This document shows positions 9,295-18,044 of a stretch of 64,000 nucleotides of DNA, one piece after another. Position 1 is the first letter of the stretch. Each line of letters starts with the position of its first letter. The translations under genes and the position numbers were made by a program. Source of the stretch: an uncultured Lachnospiraceae bacterium (GTDB taxonomy: Bacteria > Bacillota > Clostridia > Lachnospirales > Lachnospiraceae); NCBI GenBank assembly GCA_902789555.1, contig CADAOF010000001.1:187851-251850 (forward strand), given 5' to 3'. The notes beneath the pieces were generated by a model that was not told the DNA's origin, did not search any database, and worked only from the letters and a program-made list of their open reading frames with translations.

Positions 9295-10323
9295 ATGAGA
9301 AAATTCGGAAGATCACGAATAATTCTTGCCCTGCTGCTGATGCTTGTCTGCAGCACGGTTTCTCATGCTGCCATTTCCAAACCGAAGAACTTCCGCATCG
9401 TCTATATGTCGGATAAGGGGACCGTGCTGGAATCCTTCGAATGGTCCGTCTACGCCGTTCAGCAGGTCTTTCTGGACAAGCTGAACCTGAAGACCTACAT
9501 CGACCCGAAGGGCTACGAATATAACGTGACCGGCTACCGTCTGACGACCTGGCCCGGAGCAAACTACACCGGCAAGGCTTCCGAGGAAGCCGCCACCTAC
9601 AGCAGTATCCTTTCCGCCCTCCGCAAGGCTTACGACACGCTCGATCCGCCCTATTCCCTTCAGGCCACCCTGATAATGAAAGCGACGGGAAACAAGTATT
9701 CCACGGATATTCCTGTACATGTCATCTGGCTCAATCAGAACAACGAGTTCGTAAAGGAAGGAACACAGTTTCTCGGCCGCGACGGGACCTATACCGACAA
9801 GCCTCCGAAGGATTATGAGATCATCGGTGTCGAAGCCATGATGACGGATATCTGGAACGTCGGAAGCGAGATCACCATCAACAAGAACGCACCGACGGTA
9901 AGATACAGCAAATTTGCCAAGGAATACCGGATCGTTTACCGGTTGGATCTGACACCGGAACAGGAATCCGATATCATGGGGCAGGCGGAATCGAGCGCAG
10001 AAGAGACCGAAACGACCGCTTCCGAGAGTGCCGTTCCCGGTGAAAGCACGGAGAGTTACGCTGAGGCTTCTGCCGCCGAAACGGAGGCATCTTCCGAGCC
10101 TGCCGGCGTATCTGAAGAACCTTCGGAAAACACGGGAAGCGATCCCGCAGCCACCGAAACCGTCATCGTTCCCACACAGACCGACGAGAGTTTTCGCTCC
10201 GGTTCGAACAAAACGACGCTGATCATCGGTCTCGTCATCGGCATTGCCGTCATCTATCTGATCGTCATCATGATCGGGACAGGCAGCCGGAACAGAAAAC
10301 CGAAGCGAAAAAACAGAATATAG
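9295..10323 (+). CDS. secreted, C-terminally membrane-anchored protein of unknown function
   Basis: 342 aa from ATG 9295, preceded by TTGAGGA; in-frame codons from 9121 overlap the previous gene and its terminator. A signal peptide is clear: basic start MRKFGRSR, hydrophobic core, likely cleavage after SHA-A near residue 26. A globular region follows (about 28-225), rich in Tyr/Thr, with paired phrases FRIVYMSDKG and YRIVYRLDLT at its ends. Then comes an acidic Glu/Ser/Thr/Ala linker (230-295), one transmembrane helix (about 300-322) and a short basic tail. I infer a surface protein held in the membrane. No independent promoter was seen after the upstream terminator. Family not recognised. 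Confidence 0.75.
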   Translation: MRKFGRSRIILALLLMLVCSTVSHAAISKPKNFRIVYMSDKGTVLESFEWSVYAVQQVFLDKLNLKTYIDPKGYEYNVTGYRLTTWPGANYTGKASEEAATYSSILSALRKAYDTLDPPYSLQATLIMKATGNKYSTDIPVHVIWLNQNNEFVKEGTQFLGRDGTYTDKPPKDYEIIGVEAMMTDIWNVGSEITINKNAPTVRYSKFAKEYRIVYRLDLTPEQESDIMGQAESSAEETETTASESAVPGESTESYAEASAAETEASSEPAGVSEEPSENTGSDPAATETVIVPTQTDESFRSGSNKTTLIIGLVIGIAVIYLIVIMIGTGSRNRKPKRKNRI

Positions 10324-10331
10324 ATTATAAG

Positions 10332-10368
10332 TAAAGCGGTTGCATAACAAATATGTATAGCCGCTTTA
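10332..10368 (+). terminator. terminator after the anchored secreted protein
   Basis: TAAAGCGG pairs with CCGCTTTA around a 21-nt loop, followed by a T-rich stretch that is also the start of the next promoter. Confidence 0.65.
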
Positions 10369-10397
10369 TTGACTTCTTATTTTATTTTGTTTATACT
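10369..10397 (+). promoter_or_regulatory. promoter of the D-2-hydroxyacid dehydrogenase gene
   Basis: TTGACT and TATACT are separated by 17 bp of A/T-only-like spacer. The leader is about 88 nt and ends with AGGAGGT seven bases before ATG 10492. Confidence 0.85.
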
Positions 10398-10491
10398 GTT
10401 GGTAAATAATCGTAAATAACACAAGCTCCGGCCGGTCCCGATCATGAAAAAAAGGTTCCGGCTCCGAGACGTATGTGTACAGGAGGTAATT

Positions 10492-11427
10492 ATGAGGTGC
10501 TTGATCATTGACGAAGTGGATGCCTGCATTGCAGAGGAACTCGGCAAGGTAATGGACGTCGACGTTGCGGAAAAAATGCCGCTGACCCACGCCGAACTAA
10601 AGGAGAGGATCGCGCCTTATGACGTTCTGATCATGCGCGTCGATCCGAAGATCGATGCCGAACTTCTTGACGCCGCCGAAAACCTGAAGTTCATCGGTGT
10701 CTGCTCCGTCGGTCTGAACCACGTGGACATGGATGCTGCCAAGGCGAAGGGCATCACCGTCCAGAACGCCCCCGGCCTGAACGGCAATGCAGTCGCGGAA
10801 CTGACGCTCTGCAAGATGCTGGAATTGGCCCGAAACACCATCACCGCCAACAACGACGTCAAGTACAAACACGAATGGGACAAGTACAAATTCATGGGTT
10901 CCGAACTGAAGGGAAAGACCGTCGGCATCCTCGGCTTCGGCCGCATCGGACAGCGCGTCGGTTTCCTGTGCCGTGCTTTCGGCATGAAAGTTCTTGCTTA
11001 TGACCCGTATCTTCCCATGGAGATCTTCGAAAAGGAACAGGCTCAGGGCACCCAGACCGATCCGTTCTTCGTCCTGCACAATTCTGATTTCGTGACCATC
11101 CACGTCCCGCTCAACGATGAGACCCGCAACCTTGTCTGCAAGGAACAGATCGAGCAGATGCGGCCCGGTGCGTTCGTACTGAACATGAGCCGCGGCGGCA
11201 TCGTCAACGAAGAAGATGCCTACGAAGCCCTGAAGAACGGCAAGCTCGGCGGCTACGCTACCGACGTCATGGTGGACGAGCTTTCCGAAGGTGCCGATTT
11301 CCACAGCCCGCTGTTCGACTGCGACAACTTCATCGTCACGCCGCACATCGGTGCGCAGTCCGTTGACGCTGCCTACGCGATCGGCCAGTTCATCATCGGC
11401 AAGTGCAAGGAAGCACTGAAGCTGTAA
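10492..11427 (+). CDS. D-isomer-specific 2-hydroxyacid dehydrogenase
   Basis: 311 aa from ATG 10492, chosen because AGGAGGT at 10481 fits it; an ATG at 10444 lacks a ribosome site. The NAD-binding fold is shown by VGILGFGRIGQRVG (about 140-155). Catalytic-site motifs are NMSRGGIVNEE (Arg) and TPHIGAQS (His). The overall sequence resembles phosphoglycerate dehydrogenase-like members, but there is no C-terminal ACT domain and the usual LDVFE motif reads TDVMVDE. Substrate cannot be assigned; glycerate, lactate or a phospho-hydroxyacid are possible. It is monocistronic, between a strong promoter and a strong terminator. Confidence 0.9.
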   Translation: MRCLIIDEVDACIAEELGKVMDVDVAEKMPLTHAELKERIAPYDVLIMRVDPKIDAELLDAAENLKFIGVCSVGLNHVDMDAAKAKGITVQNAPGLNGNAVAELTLCKMLELARNTITANNDVKYKHEWDKYKFMGSELKGKTVGILGFGRIGQRVGFLCRAFGMKVLAYDPYLPMEIFEKEQAQGTQTDPFFVLHNSDFVTIHVPLNDETRNLVCKEQIEQMRPGAFVLNMSRGGIVNEEDAYEALKNGKLGGYATDVMVDELSEGADFHSPLFDCDNFIVTPHIGAQSVDAAYAIGQFIIGKCKEALKL

Positions 11428-11444
11428 TTCATCTGTCCACTCAC

Positions 11445-11470
11445 GGAGCGGCCTTCCGGCCGCTCCTTTT
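11445..11470 (+). terminator. rho-independent terminator
   Basis: GGAGCGGCC pairs with GGCCGCTCC around a four-base loop and is followed by TTTT, 17 bp after the dehydrogenase stop. Confidence 0.9.
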
Positions 11471-11502
11471 CATTTGTGCATGGCGGGAAGCGCCTCCTGC
11501 TC

Positions 11503-11531
11503 TTGACAAAAAGGGGACAAAGCCCTAAAAT
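11503..11531 (+). promoter_or_regulatory. promoter of the leuS operon
   Basis: TTGACA and TAAAAT are separated by 17 bp. The leader is only about 34 nt, too short for a T-box, so leuS is not controlled by one here. Confidence 0.88.
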
Positions 11532-11571
11532 ATTCAGTTGATTATTTGCGGAAGGAAGCGCATGGATCACT

Positions 11572-13980
11572 ATGATGACTGCTTACGAACCCAAAAAGAT
11601 CGAGCCGAAATGGCAGCAGATCTGGAACGATGAGAAGGCCTTCGCGGCCACCGATGACTTTACCAAACCGAAATATTACGCGCTTGTCGAGTTTCCCTAT
11701 CCTTCGGGCCAGGGGCTTCATGTCGGACATCCGCGTCCCTATACCGCGCTGGACATCGTCGCGCGGAAGCGCCGCATGGAAGGATACAACGTCCTGTACC
11801 CGATGGGCTGGGACGCCTTCGGCCTGCCCACGGAAAACTATGCGATCAAGAATCATATCCACCCGCGCATCGTGACCGAACGGAACGTTGCCCGCTTCAA
11901 GCAGCAGCTGCACAGCCTGGGCTATTCCTTTGACTGGGACCGCGAGGTCAATACGACCGATCCGGATTACTATCACTGGACGCAGTGGATCTTCCTGAAA
12001 CTCTTCAAGGCGGGTCTTGCCTACAAGACGGAGATGCCCATCAACTGGTGCACCTCCTGCAAGGTCGGTCTTGCGAACGAAGAAGTCGTCGGCGGAAGAT
12101 GCGAACGCTGCGGCGGTGAAGTCATCCGCCGGATGCAGACCCAGTGGATGCTGAAGATCACGGCCTATGCCGACAAACTGATCGACGGTCTTGACAGCGT
12201 GGACTACATCGAACGCGTCAAAGTCTCACAAAAGAACTGGATCGGCCGCTCGACCGGCGCGGAAGTTGACTTCTCCATTGAAAACACCGACGATAAGCTC
12301 CGCATCTATACCACAAGGCCGGATACCATCTTCGGCGCCACCTACATGGTCGTCTCACCGGAACATCCGTTCATCGACAAATACGCGGACCGCATCGAAA
12401 ATCTTGCGGAGGTGAATGCCTACCGCGAAGCCGCAGCCAAGAAATCAGATTTCGAGCGCGCGGAACTGGCGAAGGAAAAGACCGGCGTCGAGCTGAAAGG
12501 TCTGCGCGCCGTCAATCCCGCGACCGGCAGGACCATTCCGGTCTGGACCTCCGACTACGTGCTCATGAGTTACGGAACCGGGGCGATCATGGCCGTTCCT
12601 GCGCATGACGAACGTGACTGGGAATTCGCGAAGAAATTCGCACTGCCGATCGTAGAAGTCGTTGCCGGCGGAAACGTCGAAGAGGCTGCCTATACCGATA
12701 CCGAATCCGGAAAGATGGTCAACAGCGGTTTCCTGAACGGCCTTGAAGTCGCCGAAGCGAAAAAAGCGATCACGGCCTGGCTGGAAGAGAAAAGCCTCGG
12801 TCATGCCAAGACCAATTACAAACTGCGCGACTGGGTCTTCAGCCGCCAGCGCTACTGGGGCGAACCGATCCCGATCGTAAAGTGCGAAAAATGCGGCTAC
12901 GTTCCGCTTCCGGAAGAAGAGCTGCCGCTCCTGCTTCCCGATGTGGAATCCTACATGCCGACCGACAACGGCGAATCGCCTCTTGCGGCGATGACCGACT
13001 GGGTCAACACCACCTGCCCCTGCTGCGGCGGCCCTGCAAAGCGCGAGACCGATACCATGCCGCAGTGGGCCGGTTCCTCCTGGTACTTCCTGCGCTATAC
13101 CGATCCGCACAACAAAAACGCCCTCGCTTCCCCCGAAGCACTGAAATACTGGATGCCGGTCGACTGGTACAACGGCGGCATGGAGCACACGACGCTTCAC
13201 TTGCTCTATTCCCGTTTCTGGCACCGCTTCCTGTACGATCAGGGCGTCGTTCCCTGCCCGGAGCCTTATCAGAAGCGCACGAGCCACGGCATGATCCTCG
13301 GTGAGAACGGCGAAAAGATGTCGAAATCCCGCGGAAACGTCGTCAACCCCGACGATATCGTCAGGGAATTCGGAGCGGATACCCTCCGGACCTACGAGAT
13401 GTTCATCGGGGCCTTTGAACTGGCCGCCGCCTGGTCGACGGAAGGCGTAAAGGGCTGCCGTAAGTTCCTCGAACGCGTCTGGAAGCTGCAGGACATGCTG
13501 ACGGCGGAAGAGGGATATTCCAAAGAGATGGAGACCCGCATGCACCAGACGGTCAAGAAAGTCTCTAACGATTTCGAAGCGCTGAAATTCAACACGGCGA
13601 TCGCCGCCATGATGAGCCTTGTCAACGACTTCTACCGTACCGGCAAGGTGACCCGCGGTGAATTCCGTACGCTTCTCATCCTGCTGAACCCCGTTGCGCC
13701 GCACATGACCGAAGAACTCTGGTCCCTGCATTTCGGTGAAGGCCGCGTTTACCGCCAGGCCTGGCCGAAGTATGACGAAGCAAAGACCGTCGAACAGACC
13801 GTTGAGATCGCGCTGCAGATGAACGGCAAGATGCGCGGTACCATGATGATCGCCAAGGACGCCCCGAAGGAAGAGGTGCTGACTGCGGCGAAAGAAGCCC
13901 TTGCCGCAAGGCTTGAGGGCATGACGCTCGTTAAAGAAATCTATATTCCCGGACGCATCGTCAACCTTGTCGTCCGCTGA
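11572..13980 (+). CDS. leuS: leucyl-tRNA synthetase
   Basis: 802 aa, class I aminoacyl-tRNA synthetase charging tRNA-Leu. The HIGH motif is HVGH (50-53) in the [10 protein letters not shown] context, and the KMSKS motif is present as KMSKSRGN at about 582. The CP1 editing insertion (about 220-410) includes the editing-site threonine region TTRPDTIFG. Cysteine pairs CTSC...CERC and CEKC...CPCC suggest zinc-binding inserts. Either ATG at 11572 or 11575 could be the start; AAGGAA lies about 15 bp upstream, a little far. The next gene begins 36 bp later and is probably cotranscribed. Confidence 0.98.
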   Translation: MMTAYEPKKIEPKWQQIWNDEKAFAATDDFTKPKYYALVEFPYPSGQGLHVGHPRPYTALDIVARKRRMEGYNVLYPMGWDAFGLPTENYAIKNHIHPRIVTERNVARFKQQLHSLGYSFDWDREVNTTDPDYYHWTQWIFLKLFKAGLAYKTEMPINWCTSCKVGLANEEVVGGRCERCGGEVIRRMQTQWMLKITAYADKLIDGLDSVDYIERVKVSQKNWIGRSTGAEVDFSIENTDDKLRIYTTRPDTIFGATYMVVSPEHPFIDKYADRIENLAEVNAYREAAAKKSDFERAELAKEKTGVELKGLRAVNPATGRTIPVWTSDYVLMSYGTGAIMAVPAHDERDWEFAKKFALPIVEVVAGGNVEEAAYTDTESGKMVNSGFLNGLEVAEAKKAITAWLEEKSLGHAKTNYKLRDWVFSRQRYWGEPIPIVKCEKCGYVPLPEEELPLLLPDVESYMPTDNGESPLAAMTDWVNTTCPCCGGPAKRETDTMPQWAGSSWYFLRYTDPHNKNALASPEALKYWMPVDWYNGGMEHTTLHLLYSRFWHRFLYDQGVVPCPEPYQKRTSHGMILGENGEKMSKSRGNVVNPDDIVREFGADTLRTYEMFIGAFELAAAWSTEGVKGCRKFLERVWKLQDMLTAEEGYSKEMETRMHQTVKKVSNDFEALKFNTAIAAMMSLVNDFYRTGKVTRGEFRTLLILLNPVAPHMTEELWSLHFGEGRVYRQAWPKYDEAKTVEQTVEIALQMNGKMRGTMMIAKDAPKEEVLTAAKEALAARLEGMTLVKEIYIPGRIVNLVVR

Positions 13981-14016
13981 CAAAAAAGAGCGGCCTTTGC
14001 CGCCCGCGGAGGAAAC

Positions 14017-15135
14017 ATGACTAAAGTTACCATTATTTCCGGCTTTCTCGGTGCCGGGAAAACCACATTCATCCGGAAGCTGATCGAAGAAGTCTATGCC
14101 GGCGAGAAGATCGTCCTCATTGAAAATGAATACGGCGAGATCGGCATCGACGGCAGCTTCCTGAAGGACGCCGGCGTGCAGATCACCGAAATGAATTCCG
14201 GCTGCATCTGCTGCACGCTGGTCGGCGATTTCACCGAAGCCCTTCATCAGGTCGTTGAATCTTACCATCCCGAACGGATCATCATTGAACCGTCCGGCGT
14301 CGGCAAGCTGTCCGACATCGTTTCGGCCGTTGAACGCGTAAGAAGCGTCGTTCCCGATCTGGCCGTGACCGAACGGATCACTGTCGTCGACGTGAAGAAG
14401 GCAAAGGTCTACCTGCGCAATTTCGGCGAATTCTTCAAAAACCAGGTGGAAAGCGCCTCGACGCTCGTTCTTTCCCGTACGCAGGAAGTCGGCGACGAGA
14501 AGCTGGCCGAGACCACGGCCCTTCTGCGTGAACTGAACGCAGACGCTCCGATGATCACGACGCCCTGGACCGAACTCGCGGCAGATGCCGTGCTGCACGC
14601 CCTTGAGCGCAGTGACGGAAGCGATCTGAGCCTGCTCAAACTCGATCTGGACGACGATGATGACGAAGATGAACACGAACATCACCATCATCACCACGAT
14701 CACGAGCACGAACACCACCATCATGACGATGATGACGAACATGAACATCACCACCACGATGATGACGATGATGAAGATGATGAGCACGAGCATCACCATC
14801 ATGACCATGAGCACCATCATCACCATCATCACCATCACGGGGAACATGATGCCGATGAAGTCTTCACGAGCTGGGGCCGCGAGACCTCCCGCAAGTTCAC
14901 GGACGAAGAACTGGACCGCGTCCTGAACGAACTGAAGGAGAGCAGCGCCTACGGCACGATCCTCCGCGCAAAGGGAATCGTTCCGATGACCGACGGCAGC
15001 TGGAAGCAGTTCGACCTGGTTCCGGAGGAATCCGAAACCCGCACGAGCCATCCGGATTACACCGGACGTCTCTGCGTGATCGGCTGTGACCTTGCCGAAG
15101 ACAAACTGGCTGAACTTTTCGGCCTTCGGGAGTGA
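14017..15135 (+). CDS. G3E (COG0523/CobW-like) GTPase with CxCC and His-rich insert
   Basis: 372 aa, preceded by GGAGGAAAC. Walker A is GFLGAGKTTF (8-17). The metal-site motif GCICCTL (about 66-72) is the signature CxCC of COG0523 metallochaperones. The Walker B/switch region IIEPSGVGK also fits. Between about 214 and 282 lies a remarkable run of His and Asp/Glu that would bind Zn, Ni or Co ions. The C-terminal CobW_C-like domain follows (GTILRAKGIVPM). I infer a metal-delivery GTPase, most likely zinc-related, working with the next gene. The His-rich DNA is low complexity, so copy-number variation is likely. Confidence 0.93.
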   Translation: MTKVTIISGFLGAGKTTFIRKLIEEVYAGEKIVLIENEYGEIGIDGSFLKDAGVQITEMNSGCICCTLVGDFTEALHQVVESYHPERIIIEPSGVGKLSDIVSAVERVRSVVPDLAVTERITVVDVKKAKVYLRNFGEFFKNQVESASTLVLSRTQEVGDEKLAETTALLRELNADAPMITTPWTELAADAVLHALERSDGSDLSLLKLDLDDDDDEDEHEHHHHHHDHEHEHHHHDDDDEHEHHHHDDDDDEDDEHEHHHHDHEHHHHHHHHHGEHDADEVFTSWGRETSRKFTDEELDRVLNELKESSAYGTILRAKGIVPMTDGSWKQFDLVPEESETRTSHPDYTGRLCVIGCDLAEDKLAELFGLRE

Positions 15136-15137
15136 TC

Positions 15138-16097
15138 ATGGCTTCCAGACAGATACCCGTATATATCGTGACCGGACAGCTTGACAGCGGCAAGACGACC
15201 TTTTTTAAGGAAACGCTGATGCAGCAGGAATGGCTGGAAGACGGCAGGACCCTGTTCATCCTCTGCGAGGAAGGGGATTTCGAACTTTCTGACGAATACT
15301 GCCGCATCCGGAAGATCGACAGGCTGTCCGTCGACAGTCCCGACGTTTTCACGAAAGATTACTGTGAAGAACTCGTCAGGAAATACAGCCCGGCCCAGAT
15401 CGCCATCGAATTCAACGGCATGTGGGACCTGCAGGAATTCCTGAAGAAGGATTTTCCGAGAAGTTGGGGCCTTGCCGGGATCTATTCGACGGTCGACGGG
15501 ACAACGCTTGAGCTGTACATGACCAACATGCGCAATATTTTCATGAACCAGCTCATTGAATCGGATCTGGTCGTGGTGAACCGCTGCGCAAGGGCGCTGA
15601 ACCGCGTGCCCTTCCGCAAGGCGCTGAAGCTGCAGAATCCCGGCGCGCAGACGATCTTTGAAGATCCGGAAGGCAAACTGATCGAATTCGGTGAGGAAGA
15701 CCTTCCGTACGACATTAACGCGGATCTTATCGATCTGGAAGATACGGATTACGGAACCTGGTACGCCGACGCCTTTGAATCGCCGGAGCGCTACAAAGGA
15801 AAGAAGGTCCGCTTCCTTGCGCAGTTTTTCCGTCCGATCGGCATGGCTAAGAACATGTTCGTTCCCGGACGCCTGGTCATGGCCTGCTGTCCGGCCGACG
15901 TCAAATTCTATGGCTTTCCCTGCAAGACGGATACGCCGATGCGTTTCCCGAACAAGAGCTGGCACCGCATCACTGCGGAATTTGCCATGGAAAAGAGAAG
16001 AGACCCCGGAACGGGTCAGACTGCATCGGTCCCCGTTCTGCGTTTTCTCTCCGCGGAAGACGAAAAAGCCCCCGCGGATGAAGTCGTCACCCTCTGA
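15138..16097 (+). CDS. COG0523-like GTPase fused to DUF1980/TIGR03943-like domain
   Basis: 319 aa from ATG 15138, with GGGAG just upstream; a GTG at 15132 is possible but too near the ribosome site. The N-terminal half has Walker A GQLDSGKTTF and a COG0523-like fold but lacks the CxCC motif of its neighbour. The C-terminal part (about 205-300) contains SPERYKGKKVRF, then VPGRLVMACCPADVKFYGF. This is the pattern of DUF1980/TIGR03943 proteins, normally a separate subunit beside a COG0701 permease. The CC pair could bind metal. It starts two bases after the previous stop, so the two probably form a metal-homeostasis pair. No permease gene is present here. Confidence 0.8.
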   Translation: MASRQIPVYIVTGQLDSGKTTFFKETLMQQEWLEDGRTLFILCEEGDFELSDEYCRIRKIDRLSVDSPDVFTKDYCEELVRKYSPAQIAIEFNGMWDLQEFLKKDFPRSWGLAGIYSTVDGTTLELYMTNMRNIFMNQLIESDLVVVNRCARALNRVPFRKALKLQNPGAQTIFEDPEGKLIEFGEEDLPYDINADLIDLEDTDYGTWYADAFESPERYKGKKVRFLAQFFRPIGMAKNMFVPGRLVMACCPADVKFYGFPCKTDTPMRFPNKSWHRITAEFAMEKRRDPGTGQTASVPVLRFLSAEDEKAPADEVVTL

Positions 16098-16117
16098 GGC
16101 TGAAAAGGAGTATTCAC

Positions 16118-16531
16118 ATGAAAGAGTTCCCTCTGGGCATGAAAGGCAGCTACGAAGTCGACGTCACGGCGGAGAATACCGCGAGCCGTGTCAGAAGCGG
16201 CGGCGTACCTACGTTTTCCACTCCCTCCATGGTCGCCGGCATGGAATGCTGCTGTTCCAACAGCATGCTGCCTTATCTTGAAGAAGGACAGGGTTCCGTC
16301 GGCATTCGCATCGAAGTTAAGCACATGGCTTCCACGCCGATCGGCATGCGCGTGCGCTTCGAAAGCGAACTGATCGAACAGGACAGACGCCGCCTGGTGT
16401 TCCGCGTGAAAGCCTTCGATCAGATCGAACAGGTCGGAGAAGGGACCCACGAGCGTTTCGTCATCGAGACCGAAAAGTTCCTCGGCAAGTCCGTTGCAAA
16501 AAAAGAACGCTTCGATCGCGGAGAATATTGA
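16118..16531 (+). CDS. FlK-like hotdog thioesterase
   Basis: 137 aa, preceded by AAAGGAG. It resembles the fluoroacetyl-CoA thioesterase (FlK) branch of hotdog-fold thioesterases: TFSTPSMVAGMECC near residues 29-42 supplies the Thr and Glu, and VKHMASTPIGMRV (about 69) supplies the His of the Thr-Glu-His set. The likely reaction is hydrolysis of a small acyl-CoA; the substrate is unknown and FlK-like proteins are widespread in bacteria that never meet fluoroacetate. It lies 20 bp after the COG0523 pair and is probably cotranscribed with leuS. No clear terminator follows. Confidence 0.8.
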   Translation: MKEFPLGMKGSYEVDVTAENTASRVRSGGVPTFSTPSMVAGMECCCSNSMLPYLEEGQGSVGIRIEVKHMASTPIGMRVRFESELIEQDRRRLVFRVKAFDQIEQVGEGTHERFVIETEKFLGKSVAKKERFDRGEY

Positions 16532-16834
16532 TCCGCCGGACCGAAGCATCAAAAACCGGAAGTACCGCCCCTGCTTTTTCTGACCCCTAACGATTACGTC
16601 AGGTGGGTGTCCGCACTCAGGTTTTTGCCTTCCACTCGGAGGAGGCCTGACAGCTGCCTGAAAATATAGGAGTCCCGTATGTCAAGATGTAGGTTCAAAA
16701 TTAAACAAAAACGGCATTCCGGTAAAATGAGTATAACATAGGCGGTGCTGCTTGGCAAGCCGAAAATGCAGCCCGGCAAGCCGAAAAACTAAAGTGTCCG
16801 TCAGGGACAGCCCCGGAAAAGGGCAGGAGGAGTT
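16532..16834 (+). other. 303-nt intergenic region with nested hairpins and a 21-nt repeat
   Basis: No gene. GACCCCT (16582-16588) pairs with AGGAGTC (16668-16674). Inside it TCAGG pairs with CCTGA and TGTC with GACA, and a terminal hairpin GCCTTCC/GGA-GG-AGGC forms, giving a rod of about 93 nt. Further on, the 13-mer GGCAAGCCGAAAA occurs at 16754 and 16775, 21 nt apart. Two small hairpins follow (TGTCC-GTCAG-GGACA and GCCC-CGGAAAA-GGGC) just before the ribosome site AGGAGGAG of the next gene. It could be a non-coding RNA or a cis-regulatory leader; I matched it to no known class. Confidence 0.45.
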
Positions 16835-17458
16835 ATGGATAAGATCATCACCATCGGCAGAGAATTCGGCAGCGGCGGCCACGAGATCGGTCTGAAGCTG
16901 GCTGACGCGCTCCATGTTCCGTTTTACGACAAGCTCCTGGTGTCCATGGTAGCTGAAGAGGGCGAATTTGCTCAGGAATATCTCGATGAGATGGACGAGA
17001 AGGTGGATATCCACATCGCACCGTTCCTCGCGACCCGCTCCAGCTATTCCGTCTATCAGCAGCCCATGAGCGACCGCATTTTCTTCCGCCAGGCCGAGAT
17101 CATCCGGAAACTGGCCGATGACGGTCCCTGCGTCATCGTCGGACGCTGTGCCGATTACGTTCTGACCGGCCGCGAAAACGTGATCCGGATCTTCCTGTAC
17201 GGCGATCTTGAGGATCGCATTGCCCGCAAGGGAAAGATGCTTGAGATGGGAGAGGACGAACTGAAAAAGCACGTAGCCGCAACGGATAAGAAGCGGGCGC
17301 GCTATTATCGTCATTATACCGGGCTGAAGTGGGGCGAAAAGGAGAACTACGATCTCTGCATCAATACGAGCCGTACGGGGATCGACGGCGCCGTCAGTGC
17401 GATCTGCGCCTTCATTGACGCTTCTCCGGCGGTTTCGAAGCCCGAAGCGAAGCCGTAA
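16835..17458 (+). CDS. cytidylate kinase-like family protein
   Basis: 207 aa, preceded by AGGAGGAG. It begins MDKIITIGREFGSGGHEIG, the P-loop of the cytidylate-kinase-like family. The later segments CVIVGRCADYVL, RKGKML and RYYRHYTGLKWGE match that family rather than classical Cmk. The expected activity is a nucleoside monophosphate kinase, but members often sit apart from translation genes and their substrate is unproven. The upstream leader is long and structured. The last 47 bp overlap the convergent XRE regulator gene. Confidence 0.85.
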   Translation: MDKIITIGREFGSGGHEIGLKLADALHVPFYDKLLVSMVAEEGEFAQEYLDEMDEKVDIHIAPFLATRSSYSVYQQPMSDRIFFRQAEIIRKLADDGPCVIVGRCADYVLTGRENVIRIFLYGDLEDRIARKGKMLEMGEDELKKHVAATDKKRARYYRHYTGLKWGEKENYDLCINTSRTGIDGAVSAICAFIDASPAVSKPEAKP

Positions 17459-17801
17459 CATTCGACTCGTGCATCAGCAGGCTGAGGACATTCCGCTTAC
17501 CTCTTTCATCCAGAGCCATATAGTGTTTGTAGAGAAAGTCAGCGTCGATCCGGCGCTGGCTTTCTTCGTAGCGCAGAAGCCGTTCGTAAGCGCTTTTCCG
17601 AAGCCATTCATCCCGTAACTTCTTCGGATCGATGCCGTAGTAAGAGAGCAGTGCATGAAGTTTGTGCGGCGGGATATGCGAAATCAGGCCTTCCTCGTAA
17701 CGGTTCAGCGTCGAGGGAGACATCTTGAAGATCGCAGCGGCTTCGCGAAGCGAGAGTTTCAGTTTTTTACGTGCCTGTTTCAAAAGAAAACTGTAGGCCA
17801 A
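17412..17801 (-). CDS. XRE-family transcriptional regulator
   Basis: 129 aa if started at TTG 17801, which has AGGAGG seven bases upstream. An in-frame ATG at 17855 overlaps the promoter -10 element, so it would lie upstream of the transcript start. The helix-turn-helix (about 5-60) reads FLLKQARKKLKLSLREAAAIFKM and includes SPSTLNRYEEG, typical Cro/CI form. The C-terminal half (65-129) is an Arg/Glu-rich helical region without recognisable domain. It overlaps the 3' end of the cytidylate-kinase-like gene in antisense by 47 bp. The target is unknown; autoregulation is plausible. Confidence 0.82.
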   Translation of the reverse strand: MAYSFLLKQARKKLKLSLREAAAIFKMSPSTLNRYEEGLISHIPPHKLHALLSYYGIDPKKLRDEWLRKSAYERLLRYEESQRRIDADFLYKHYMALDERGKRNVLSLLMHESNVTASLRASKPPEKRQ

Positions 17802-17853
17802 TTCATTTCCTCCTGAACGGGCTGAAGCTTCCGTGGGGGTACGGTCCGGTTTC

Positions 17854-17881
17854 ATTATAGCATTTTCGCCGCTGAAAACAA
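17854..17881 (-). promoter_or_regulatory. promoter of the XRE regulator gene
   Basis: On the minus strand TTGTTT and TATAAT are separated by 16 bp. The -10 overlaps the ATG at 17855, supporting the downstream TTG start. Confidence 0.7.
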
Positions 17882-17959
17882 TCCCGGCACGTCATTTTAG
17901 GCTTTTTGTCGGTCTATTCATTTTTATTGGCTGAAATACCCAAAAATCAGGACACCGCC

Positions 17960-17988
17960 TTGCTTATTTCCCTTCCGCGTGATAGAAT
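17960..17988 (+). promoter_or_regulatory. promoter of pckA
   Basis: TTGCTT and TAGAAT are separated by 17 bp. The leader is about 50 nt, with AGGAGGG just before ATG 18045. Confidence 0.82.
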
Positions 17989-18044
17989 AACAATTCGGAG
18001 CAGAATGCTTCGCGGTTCTTACCATTCATGCATAGGAGGGTTCT

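Noticed and set aside
11532-11571. T-box in front of leuS
   Set aside because: The leader from the 17-bp-spaced promoter is only about 34 nt, too short for any T-box.
12445-15051. 868-codon minus-strand open frame with a Met/Val-rich stretch
   Set aside because: Antisense to leuS and the His-rich GTPase; the Met/Val run is the complement of the CAT/GAT repeat.
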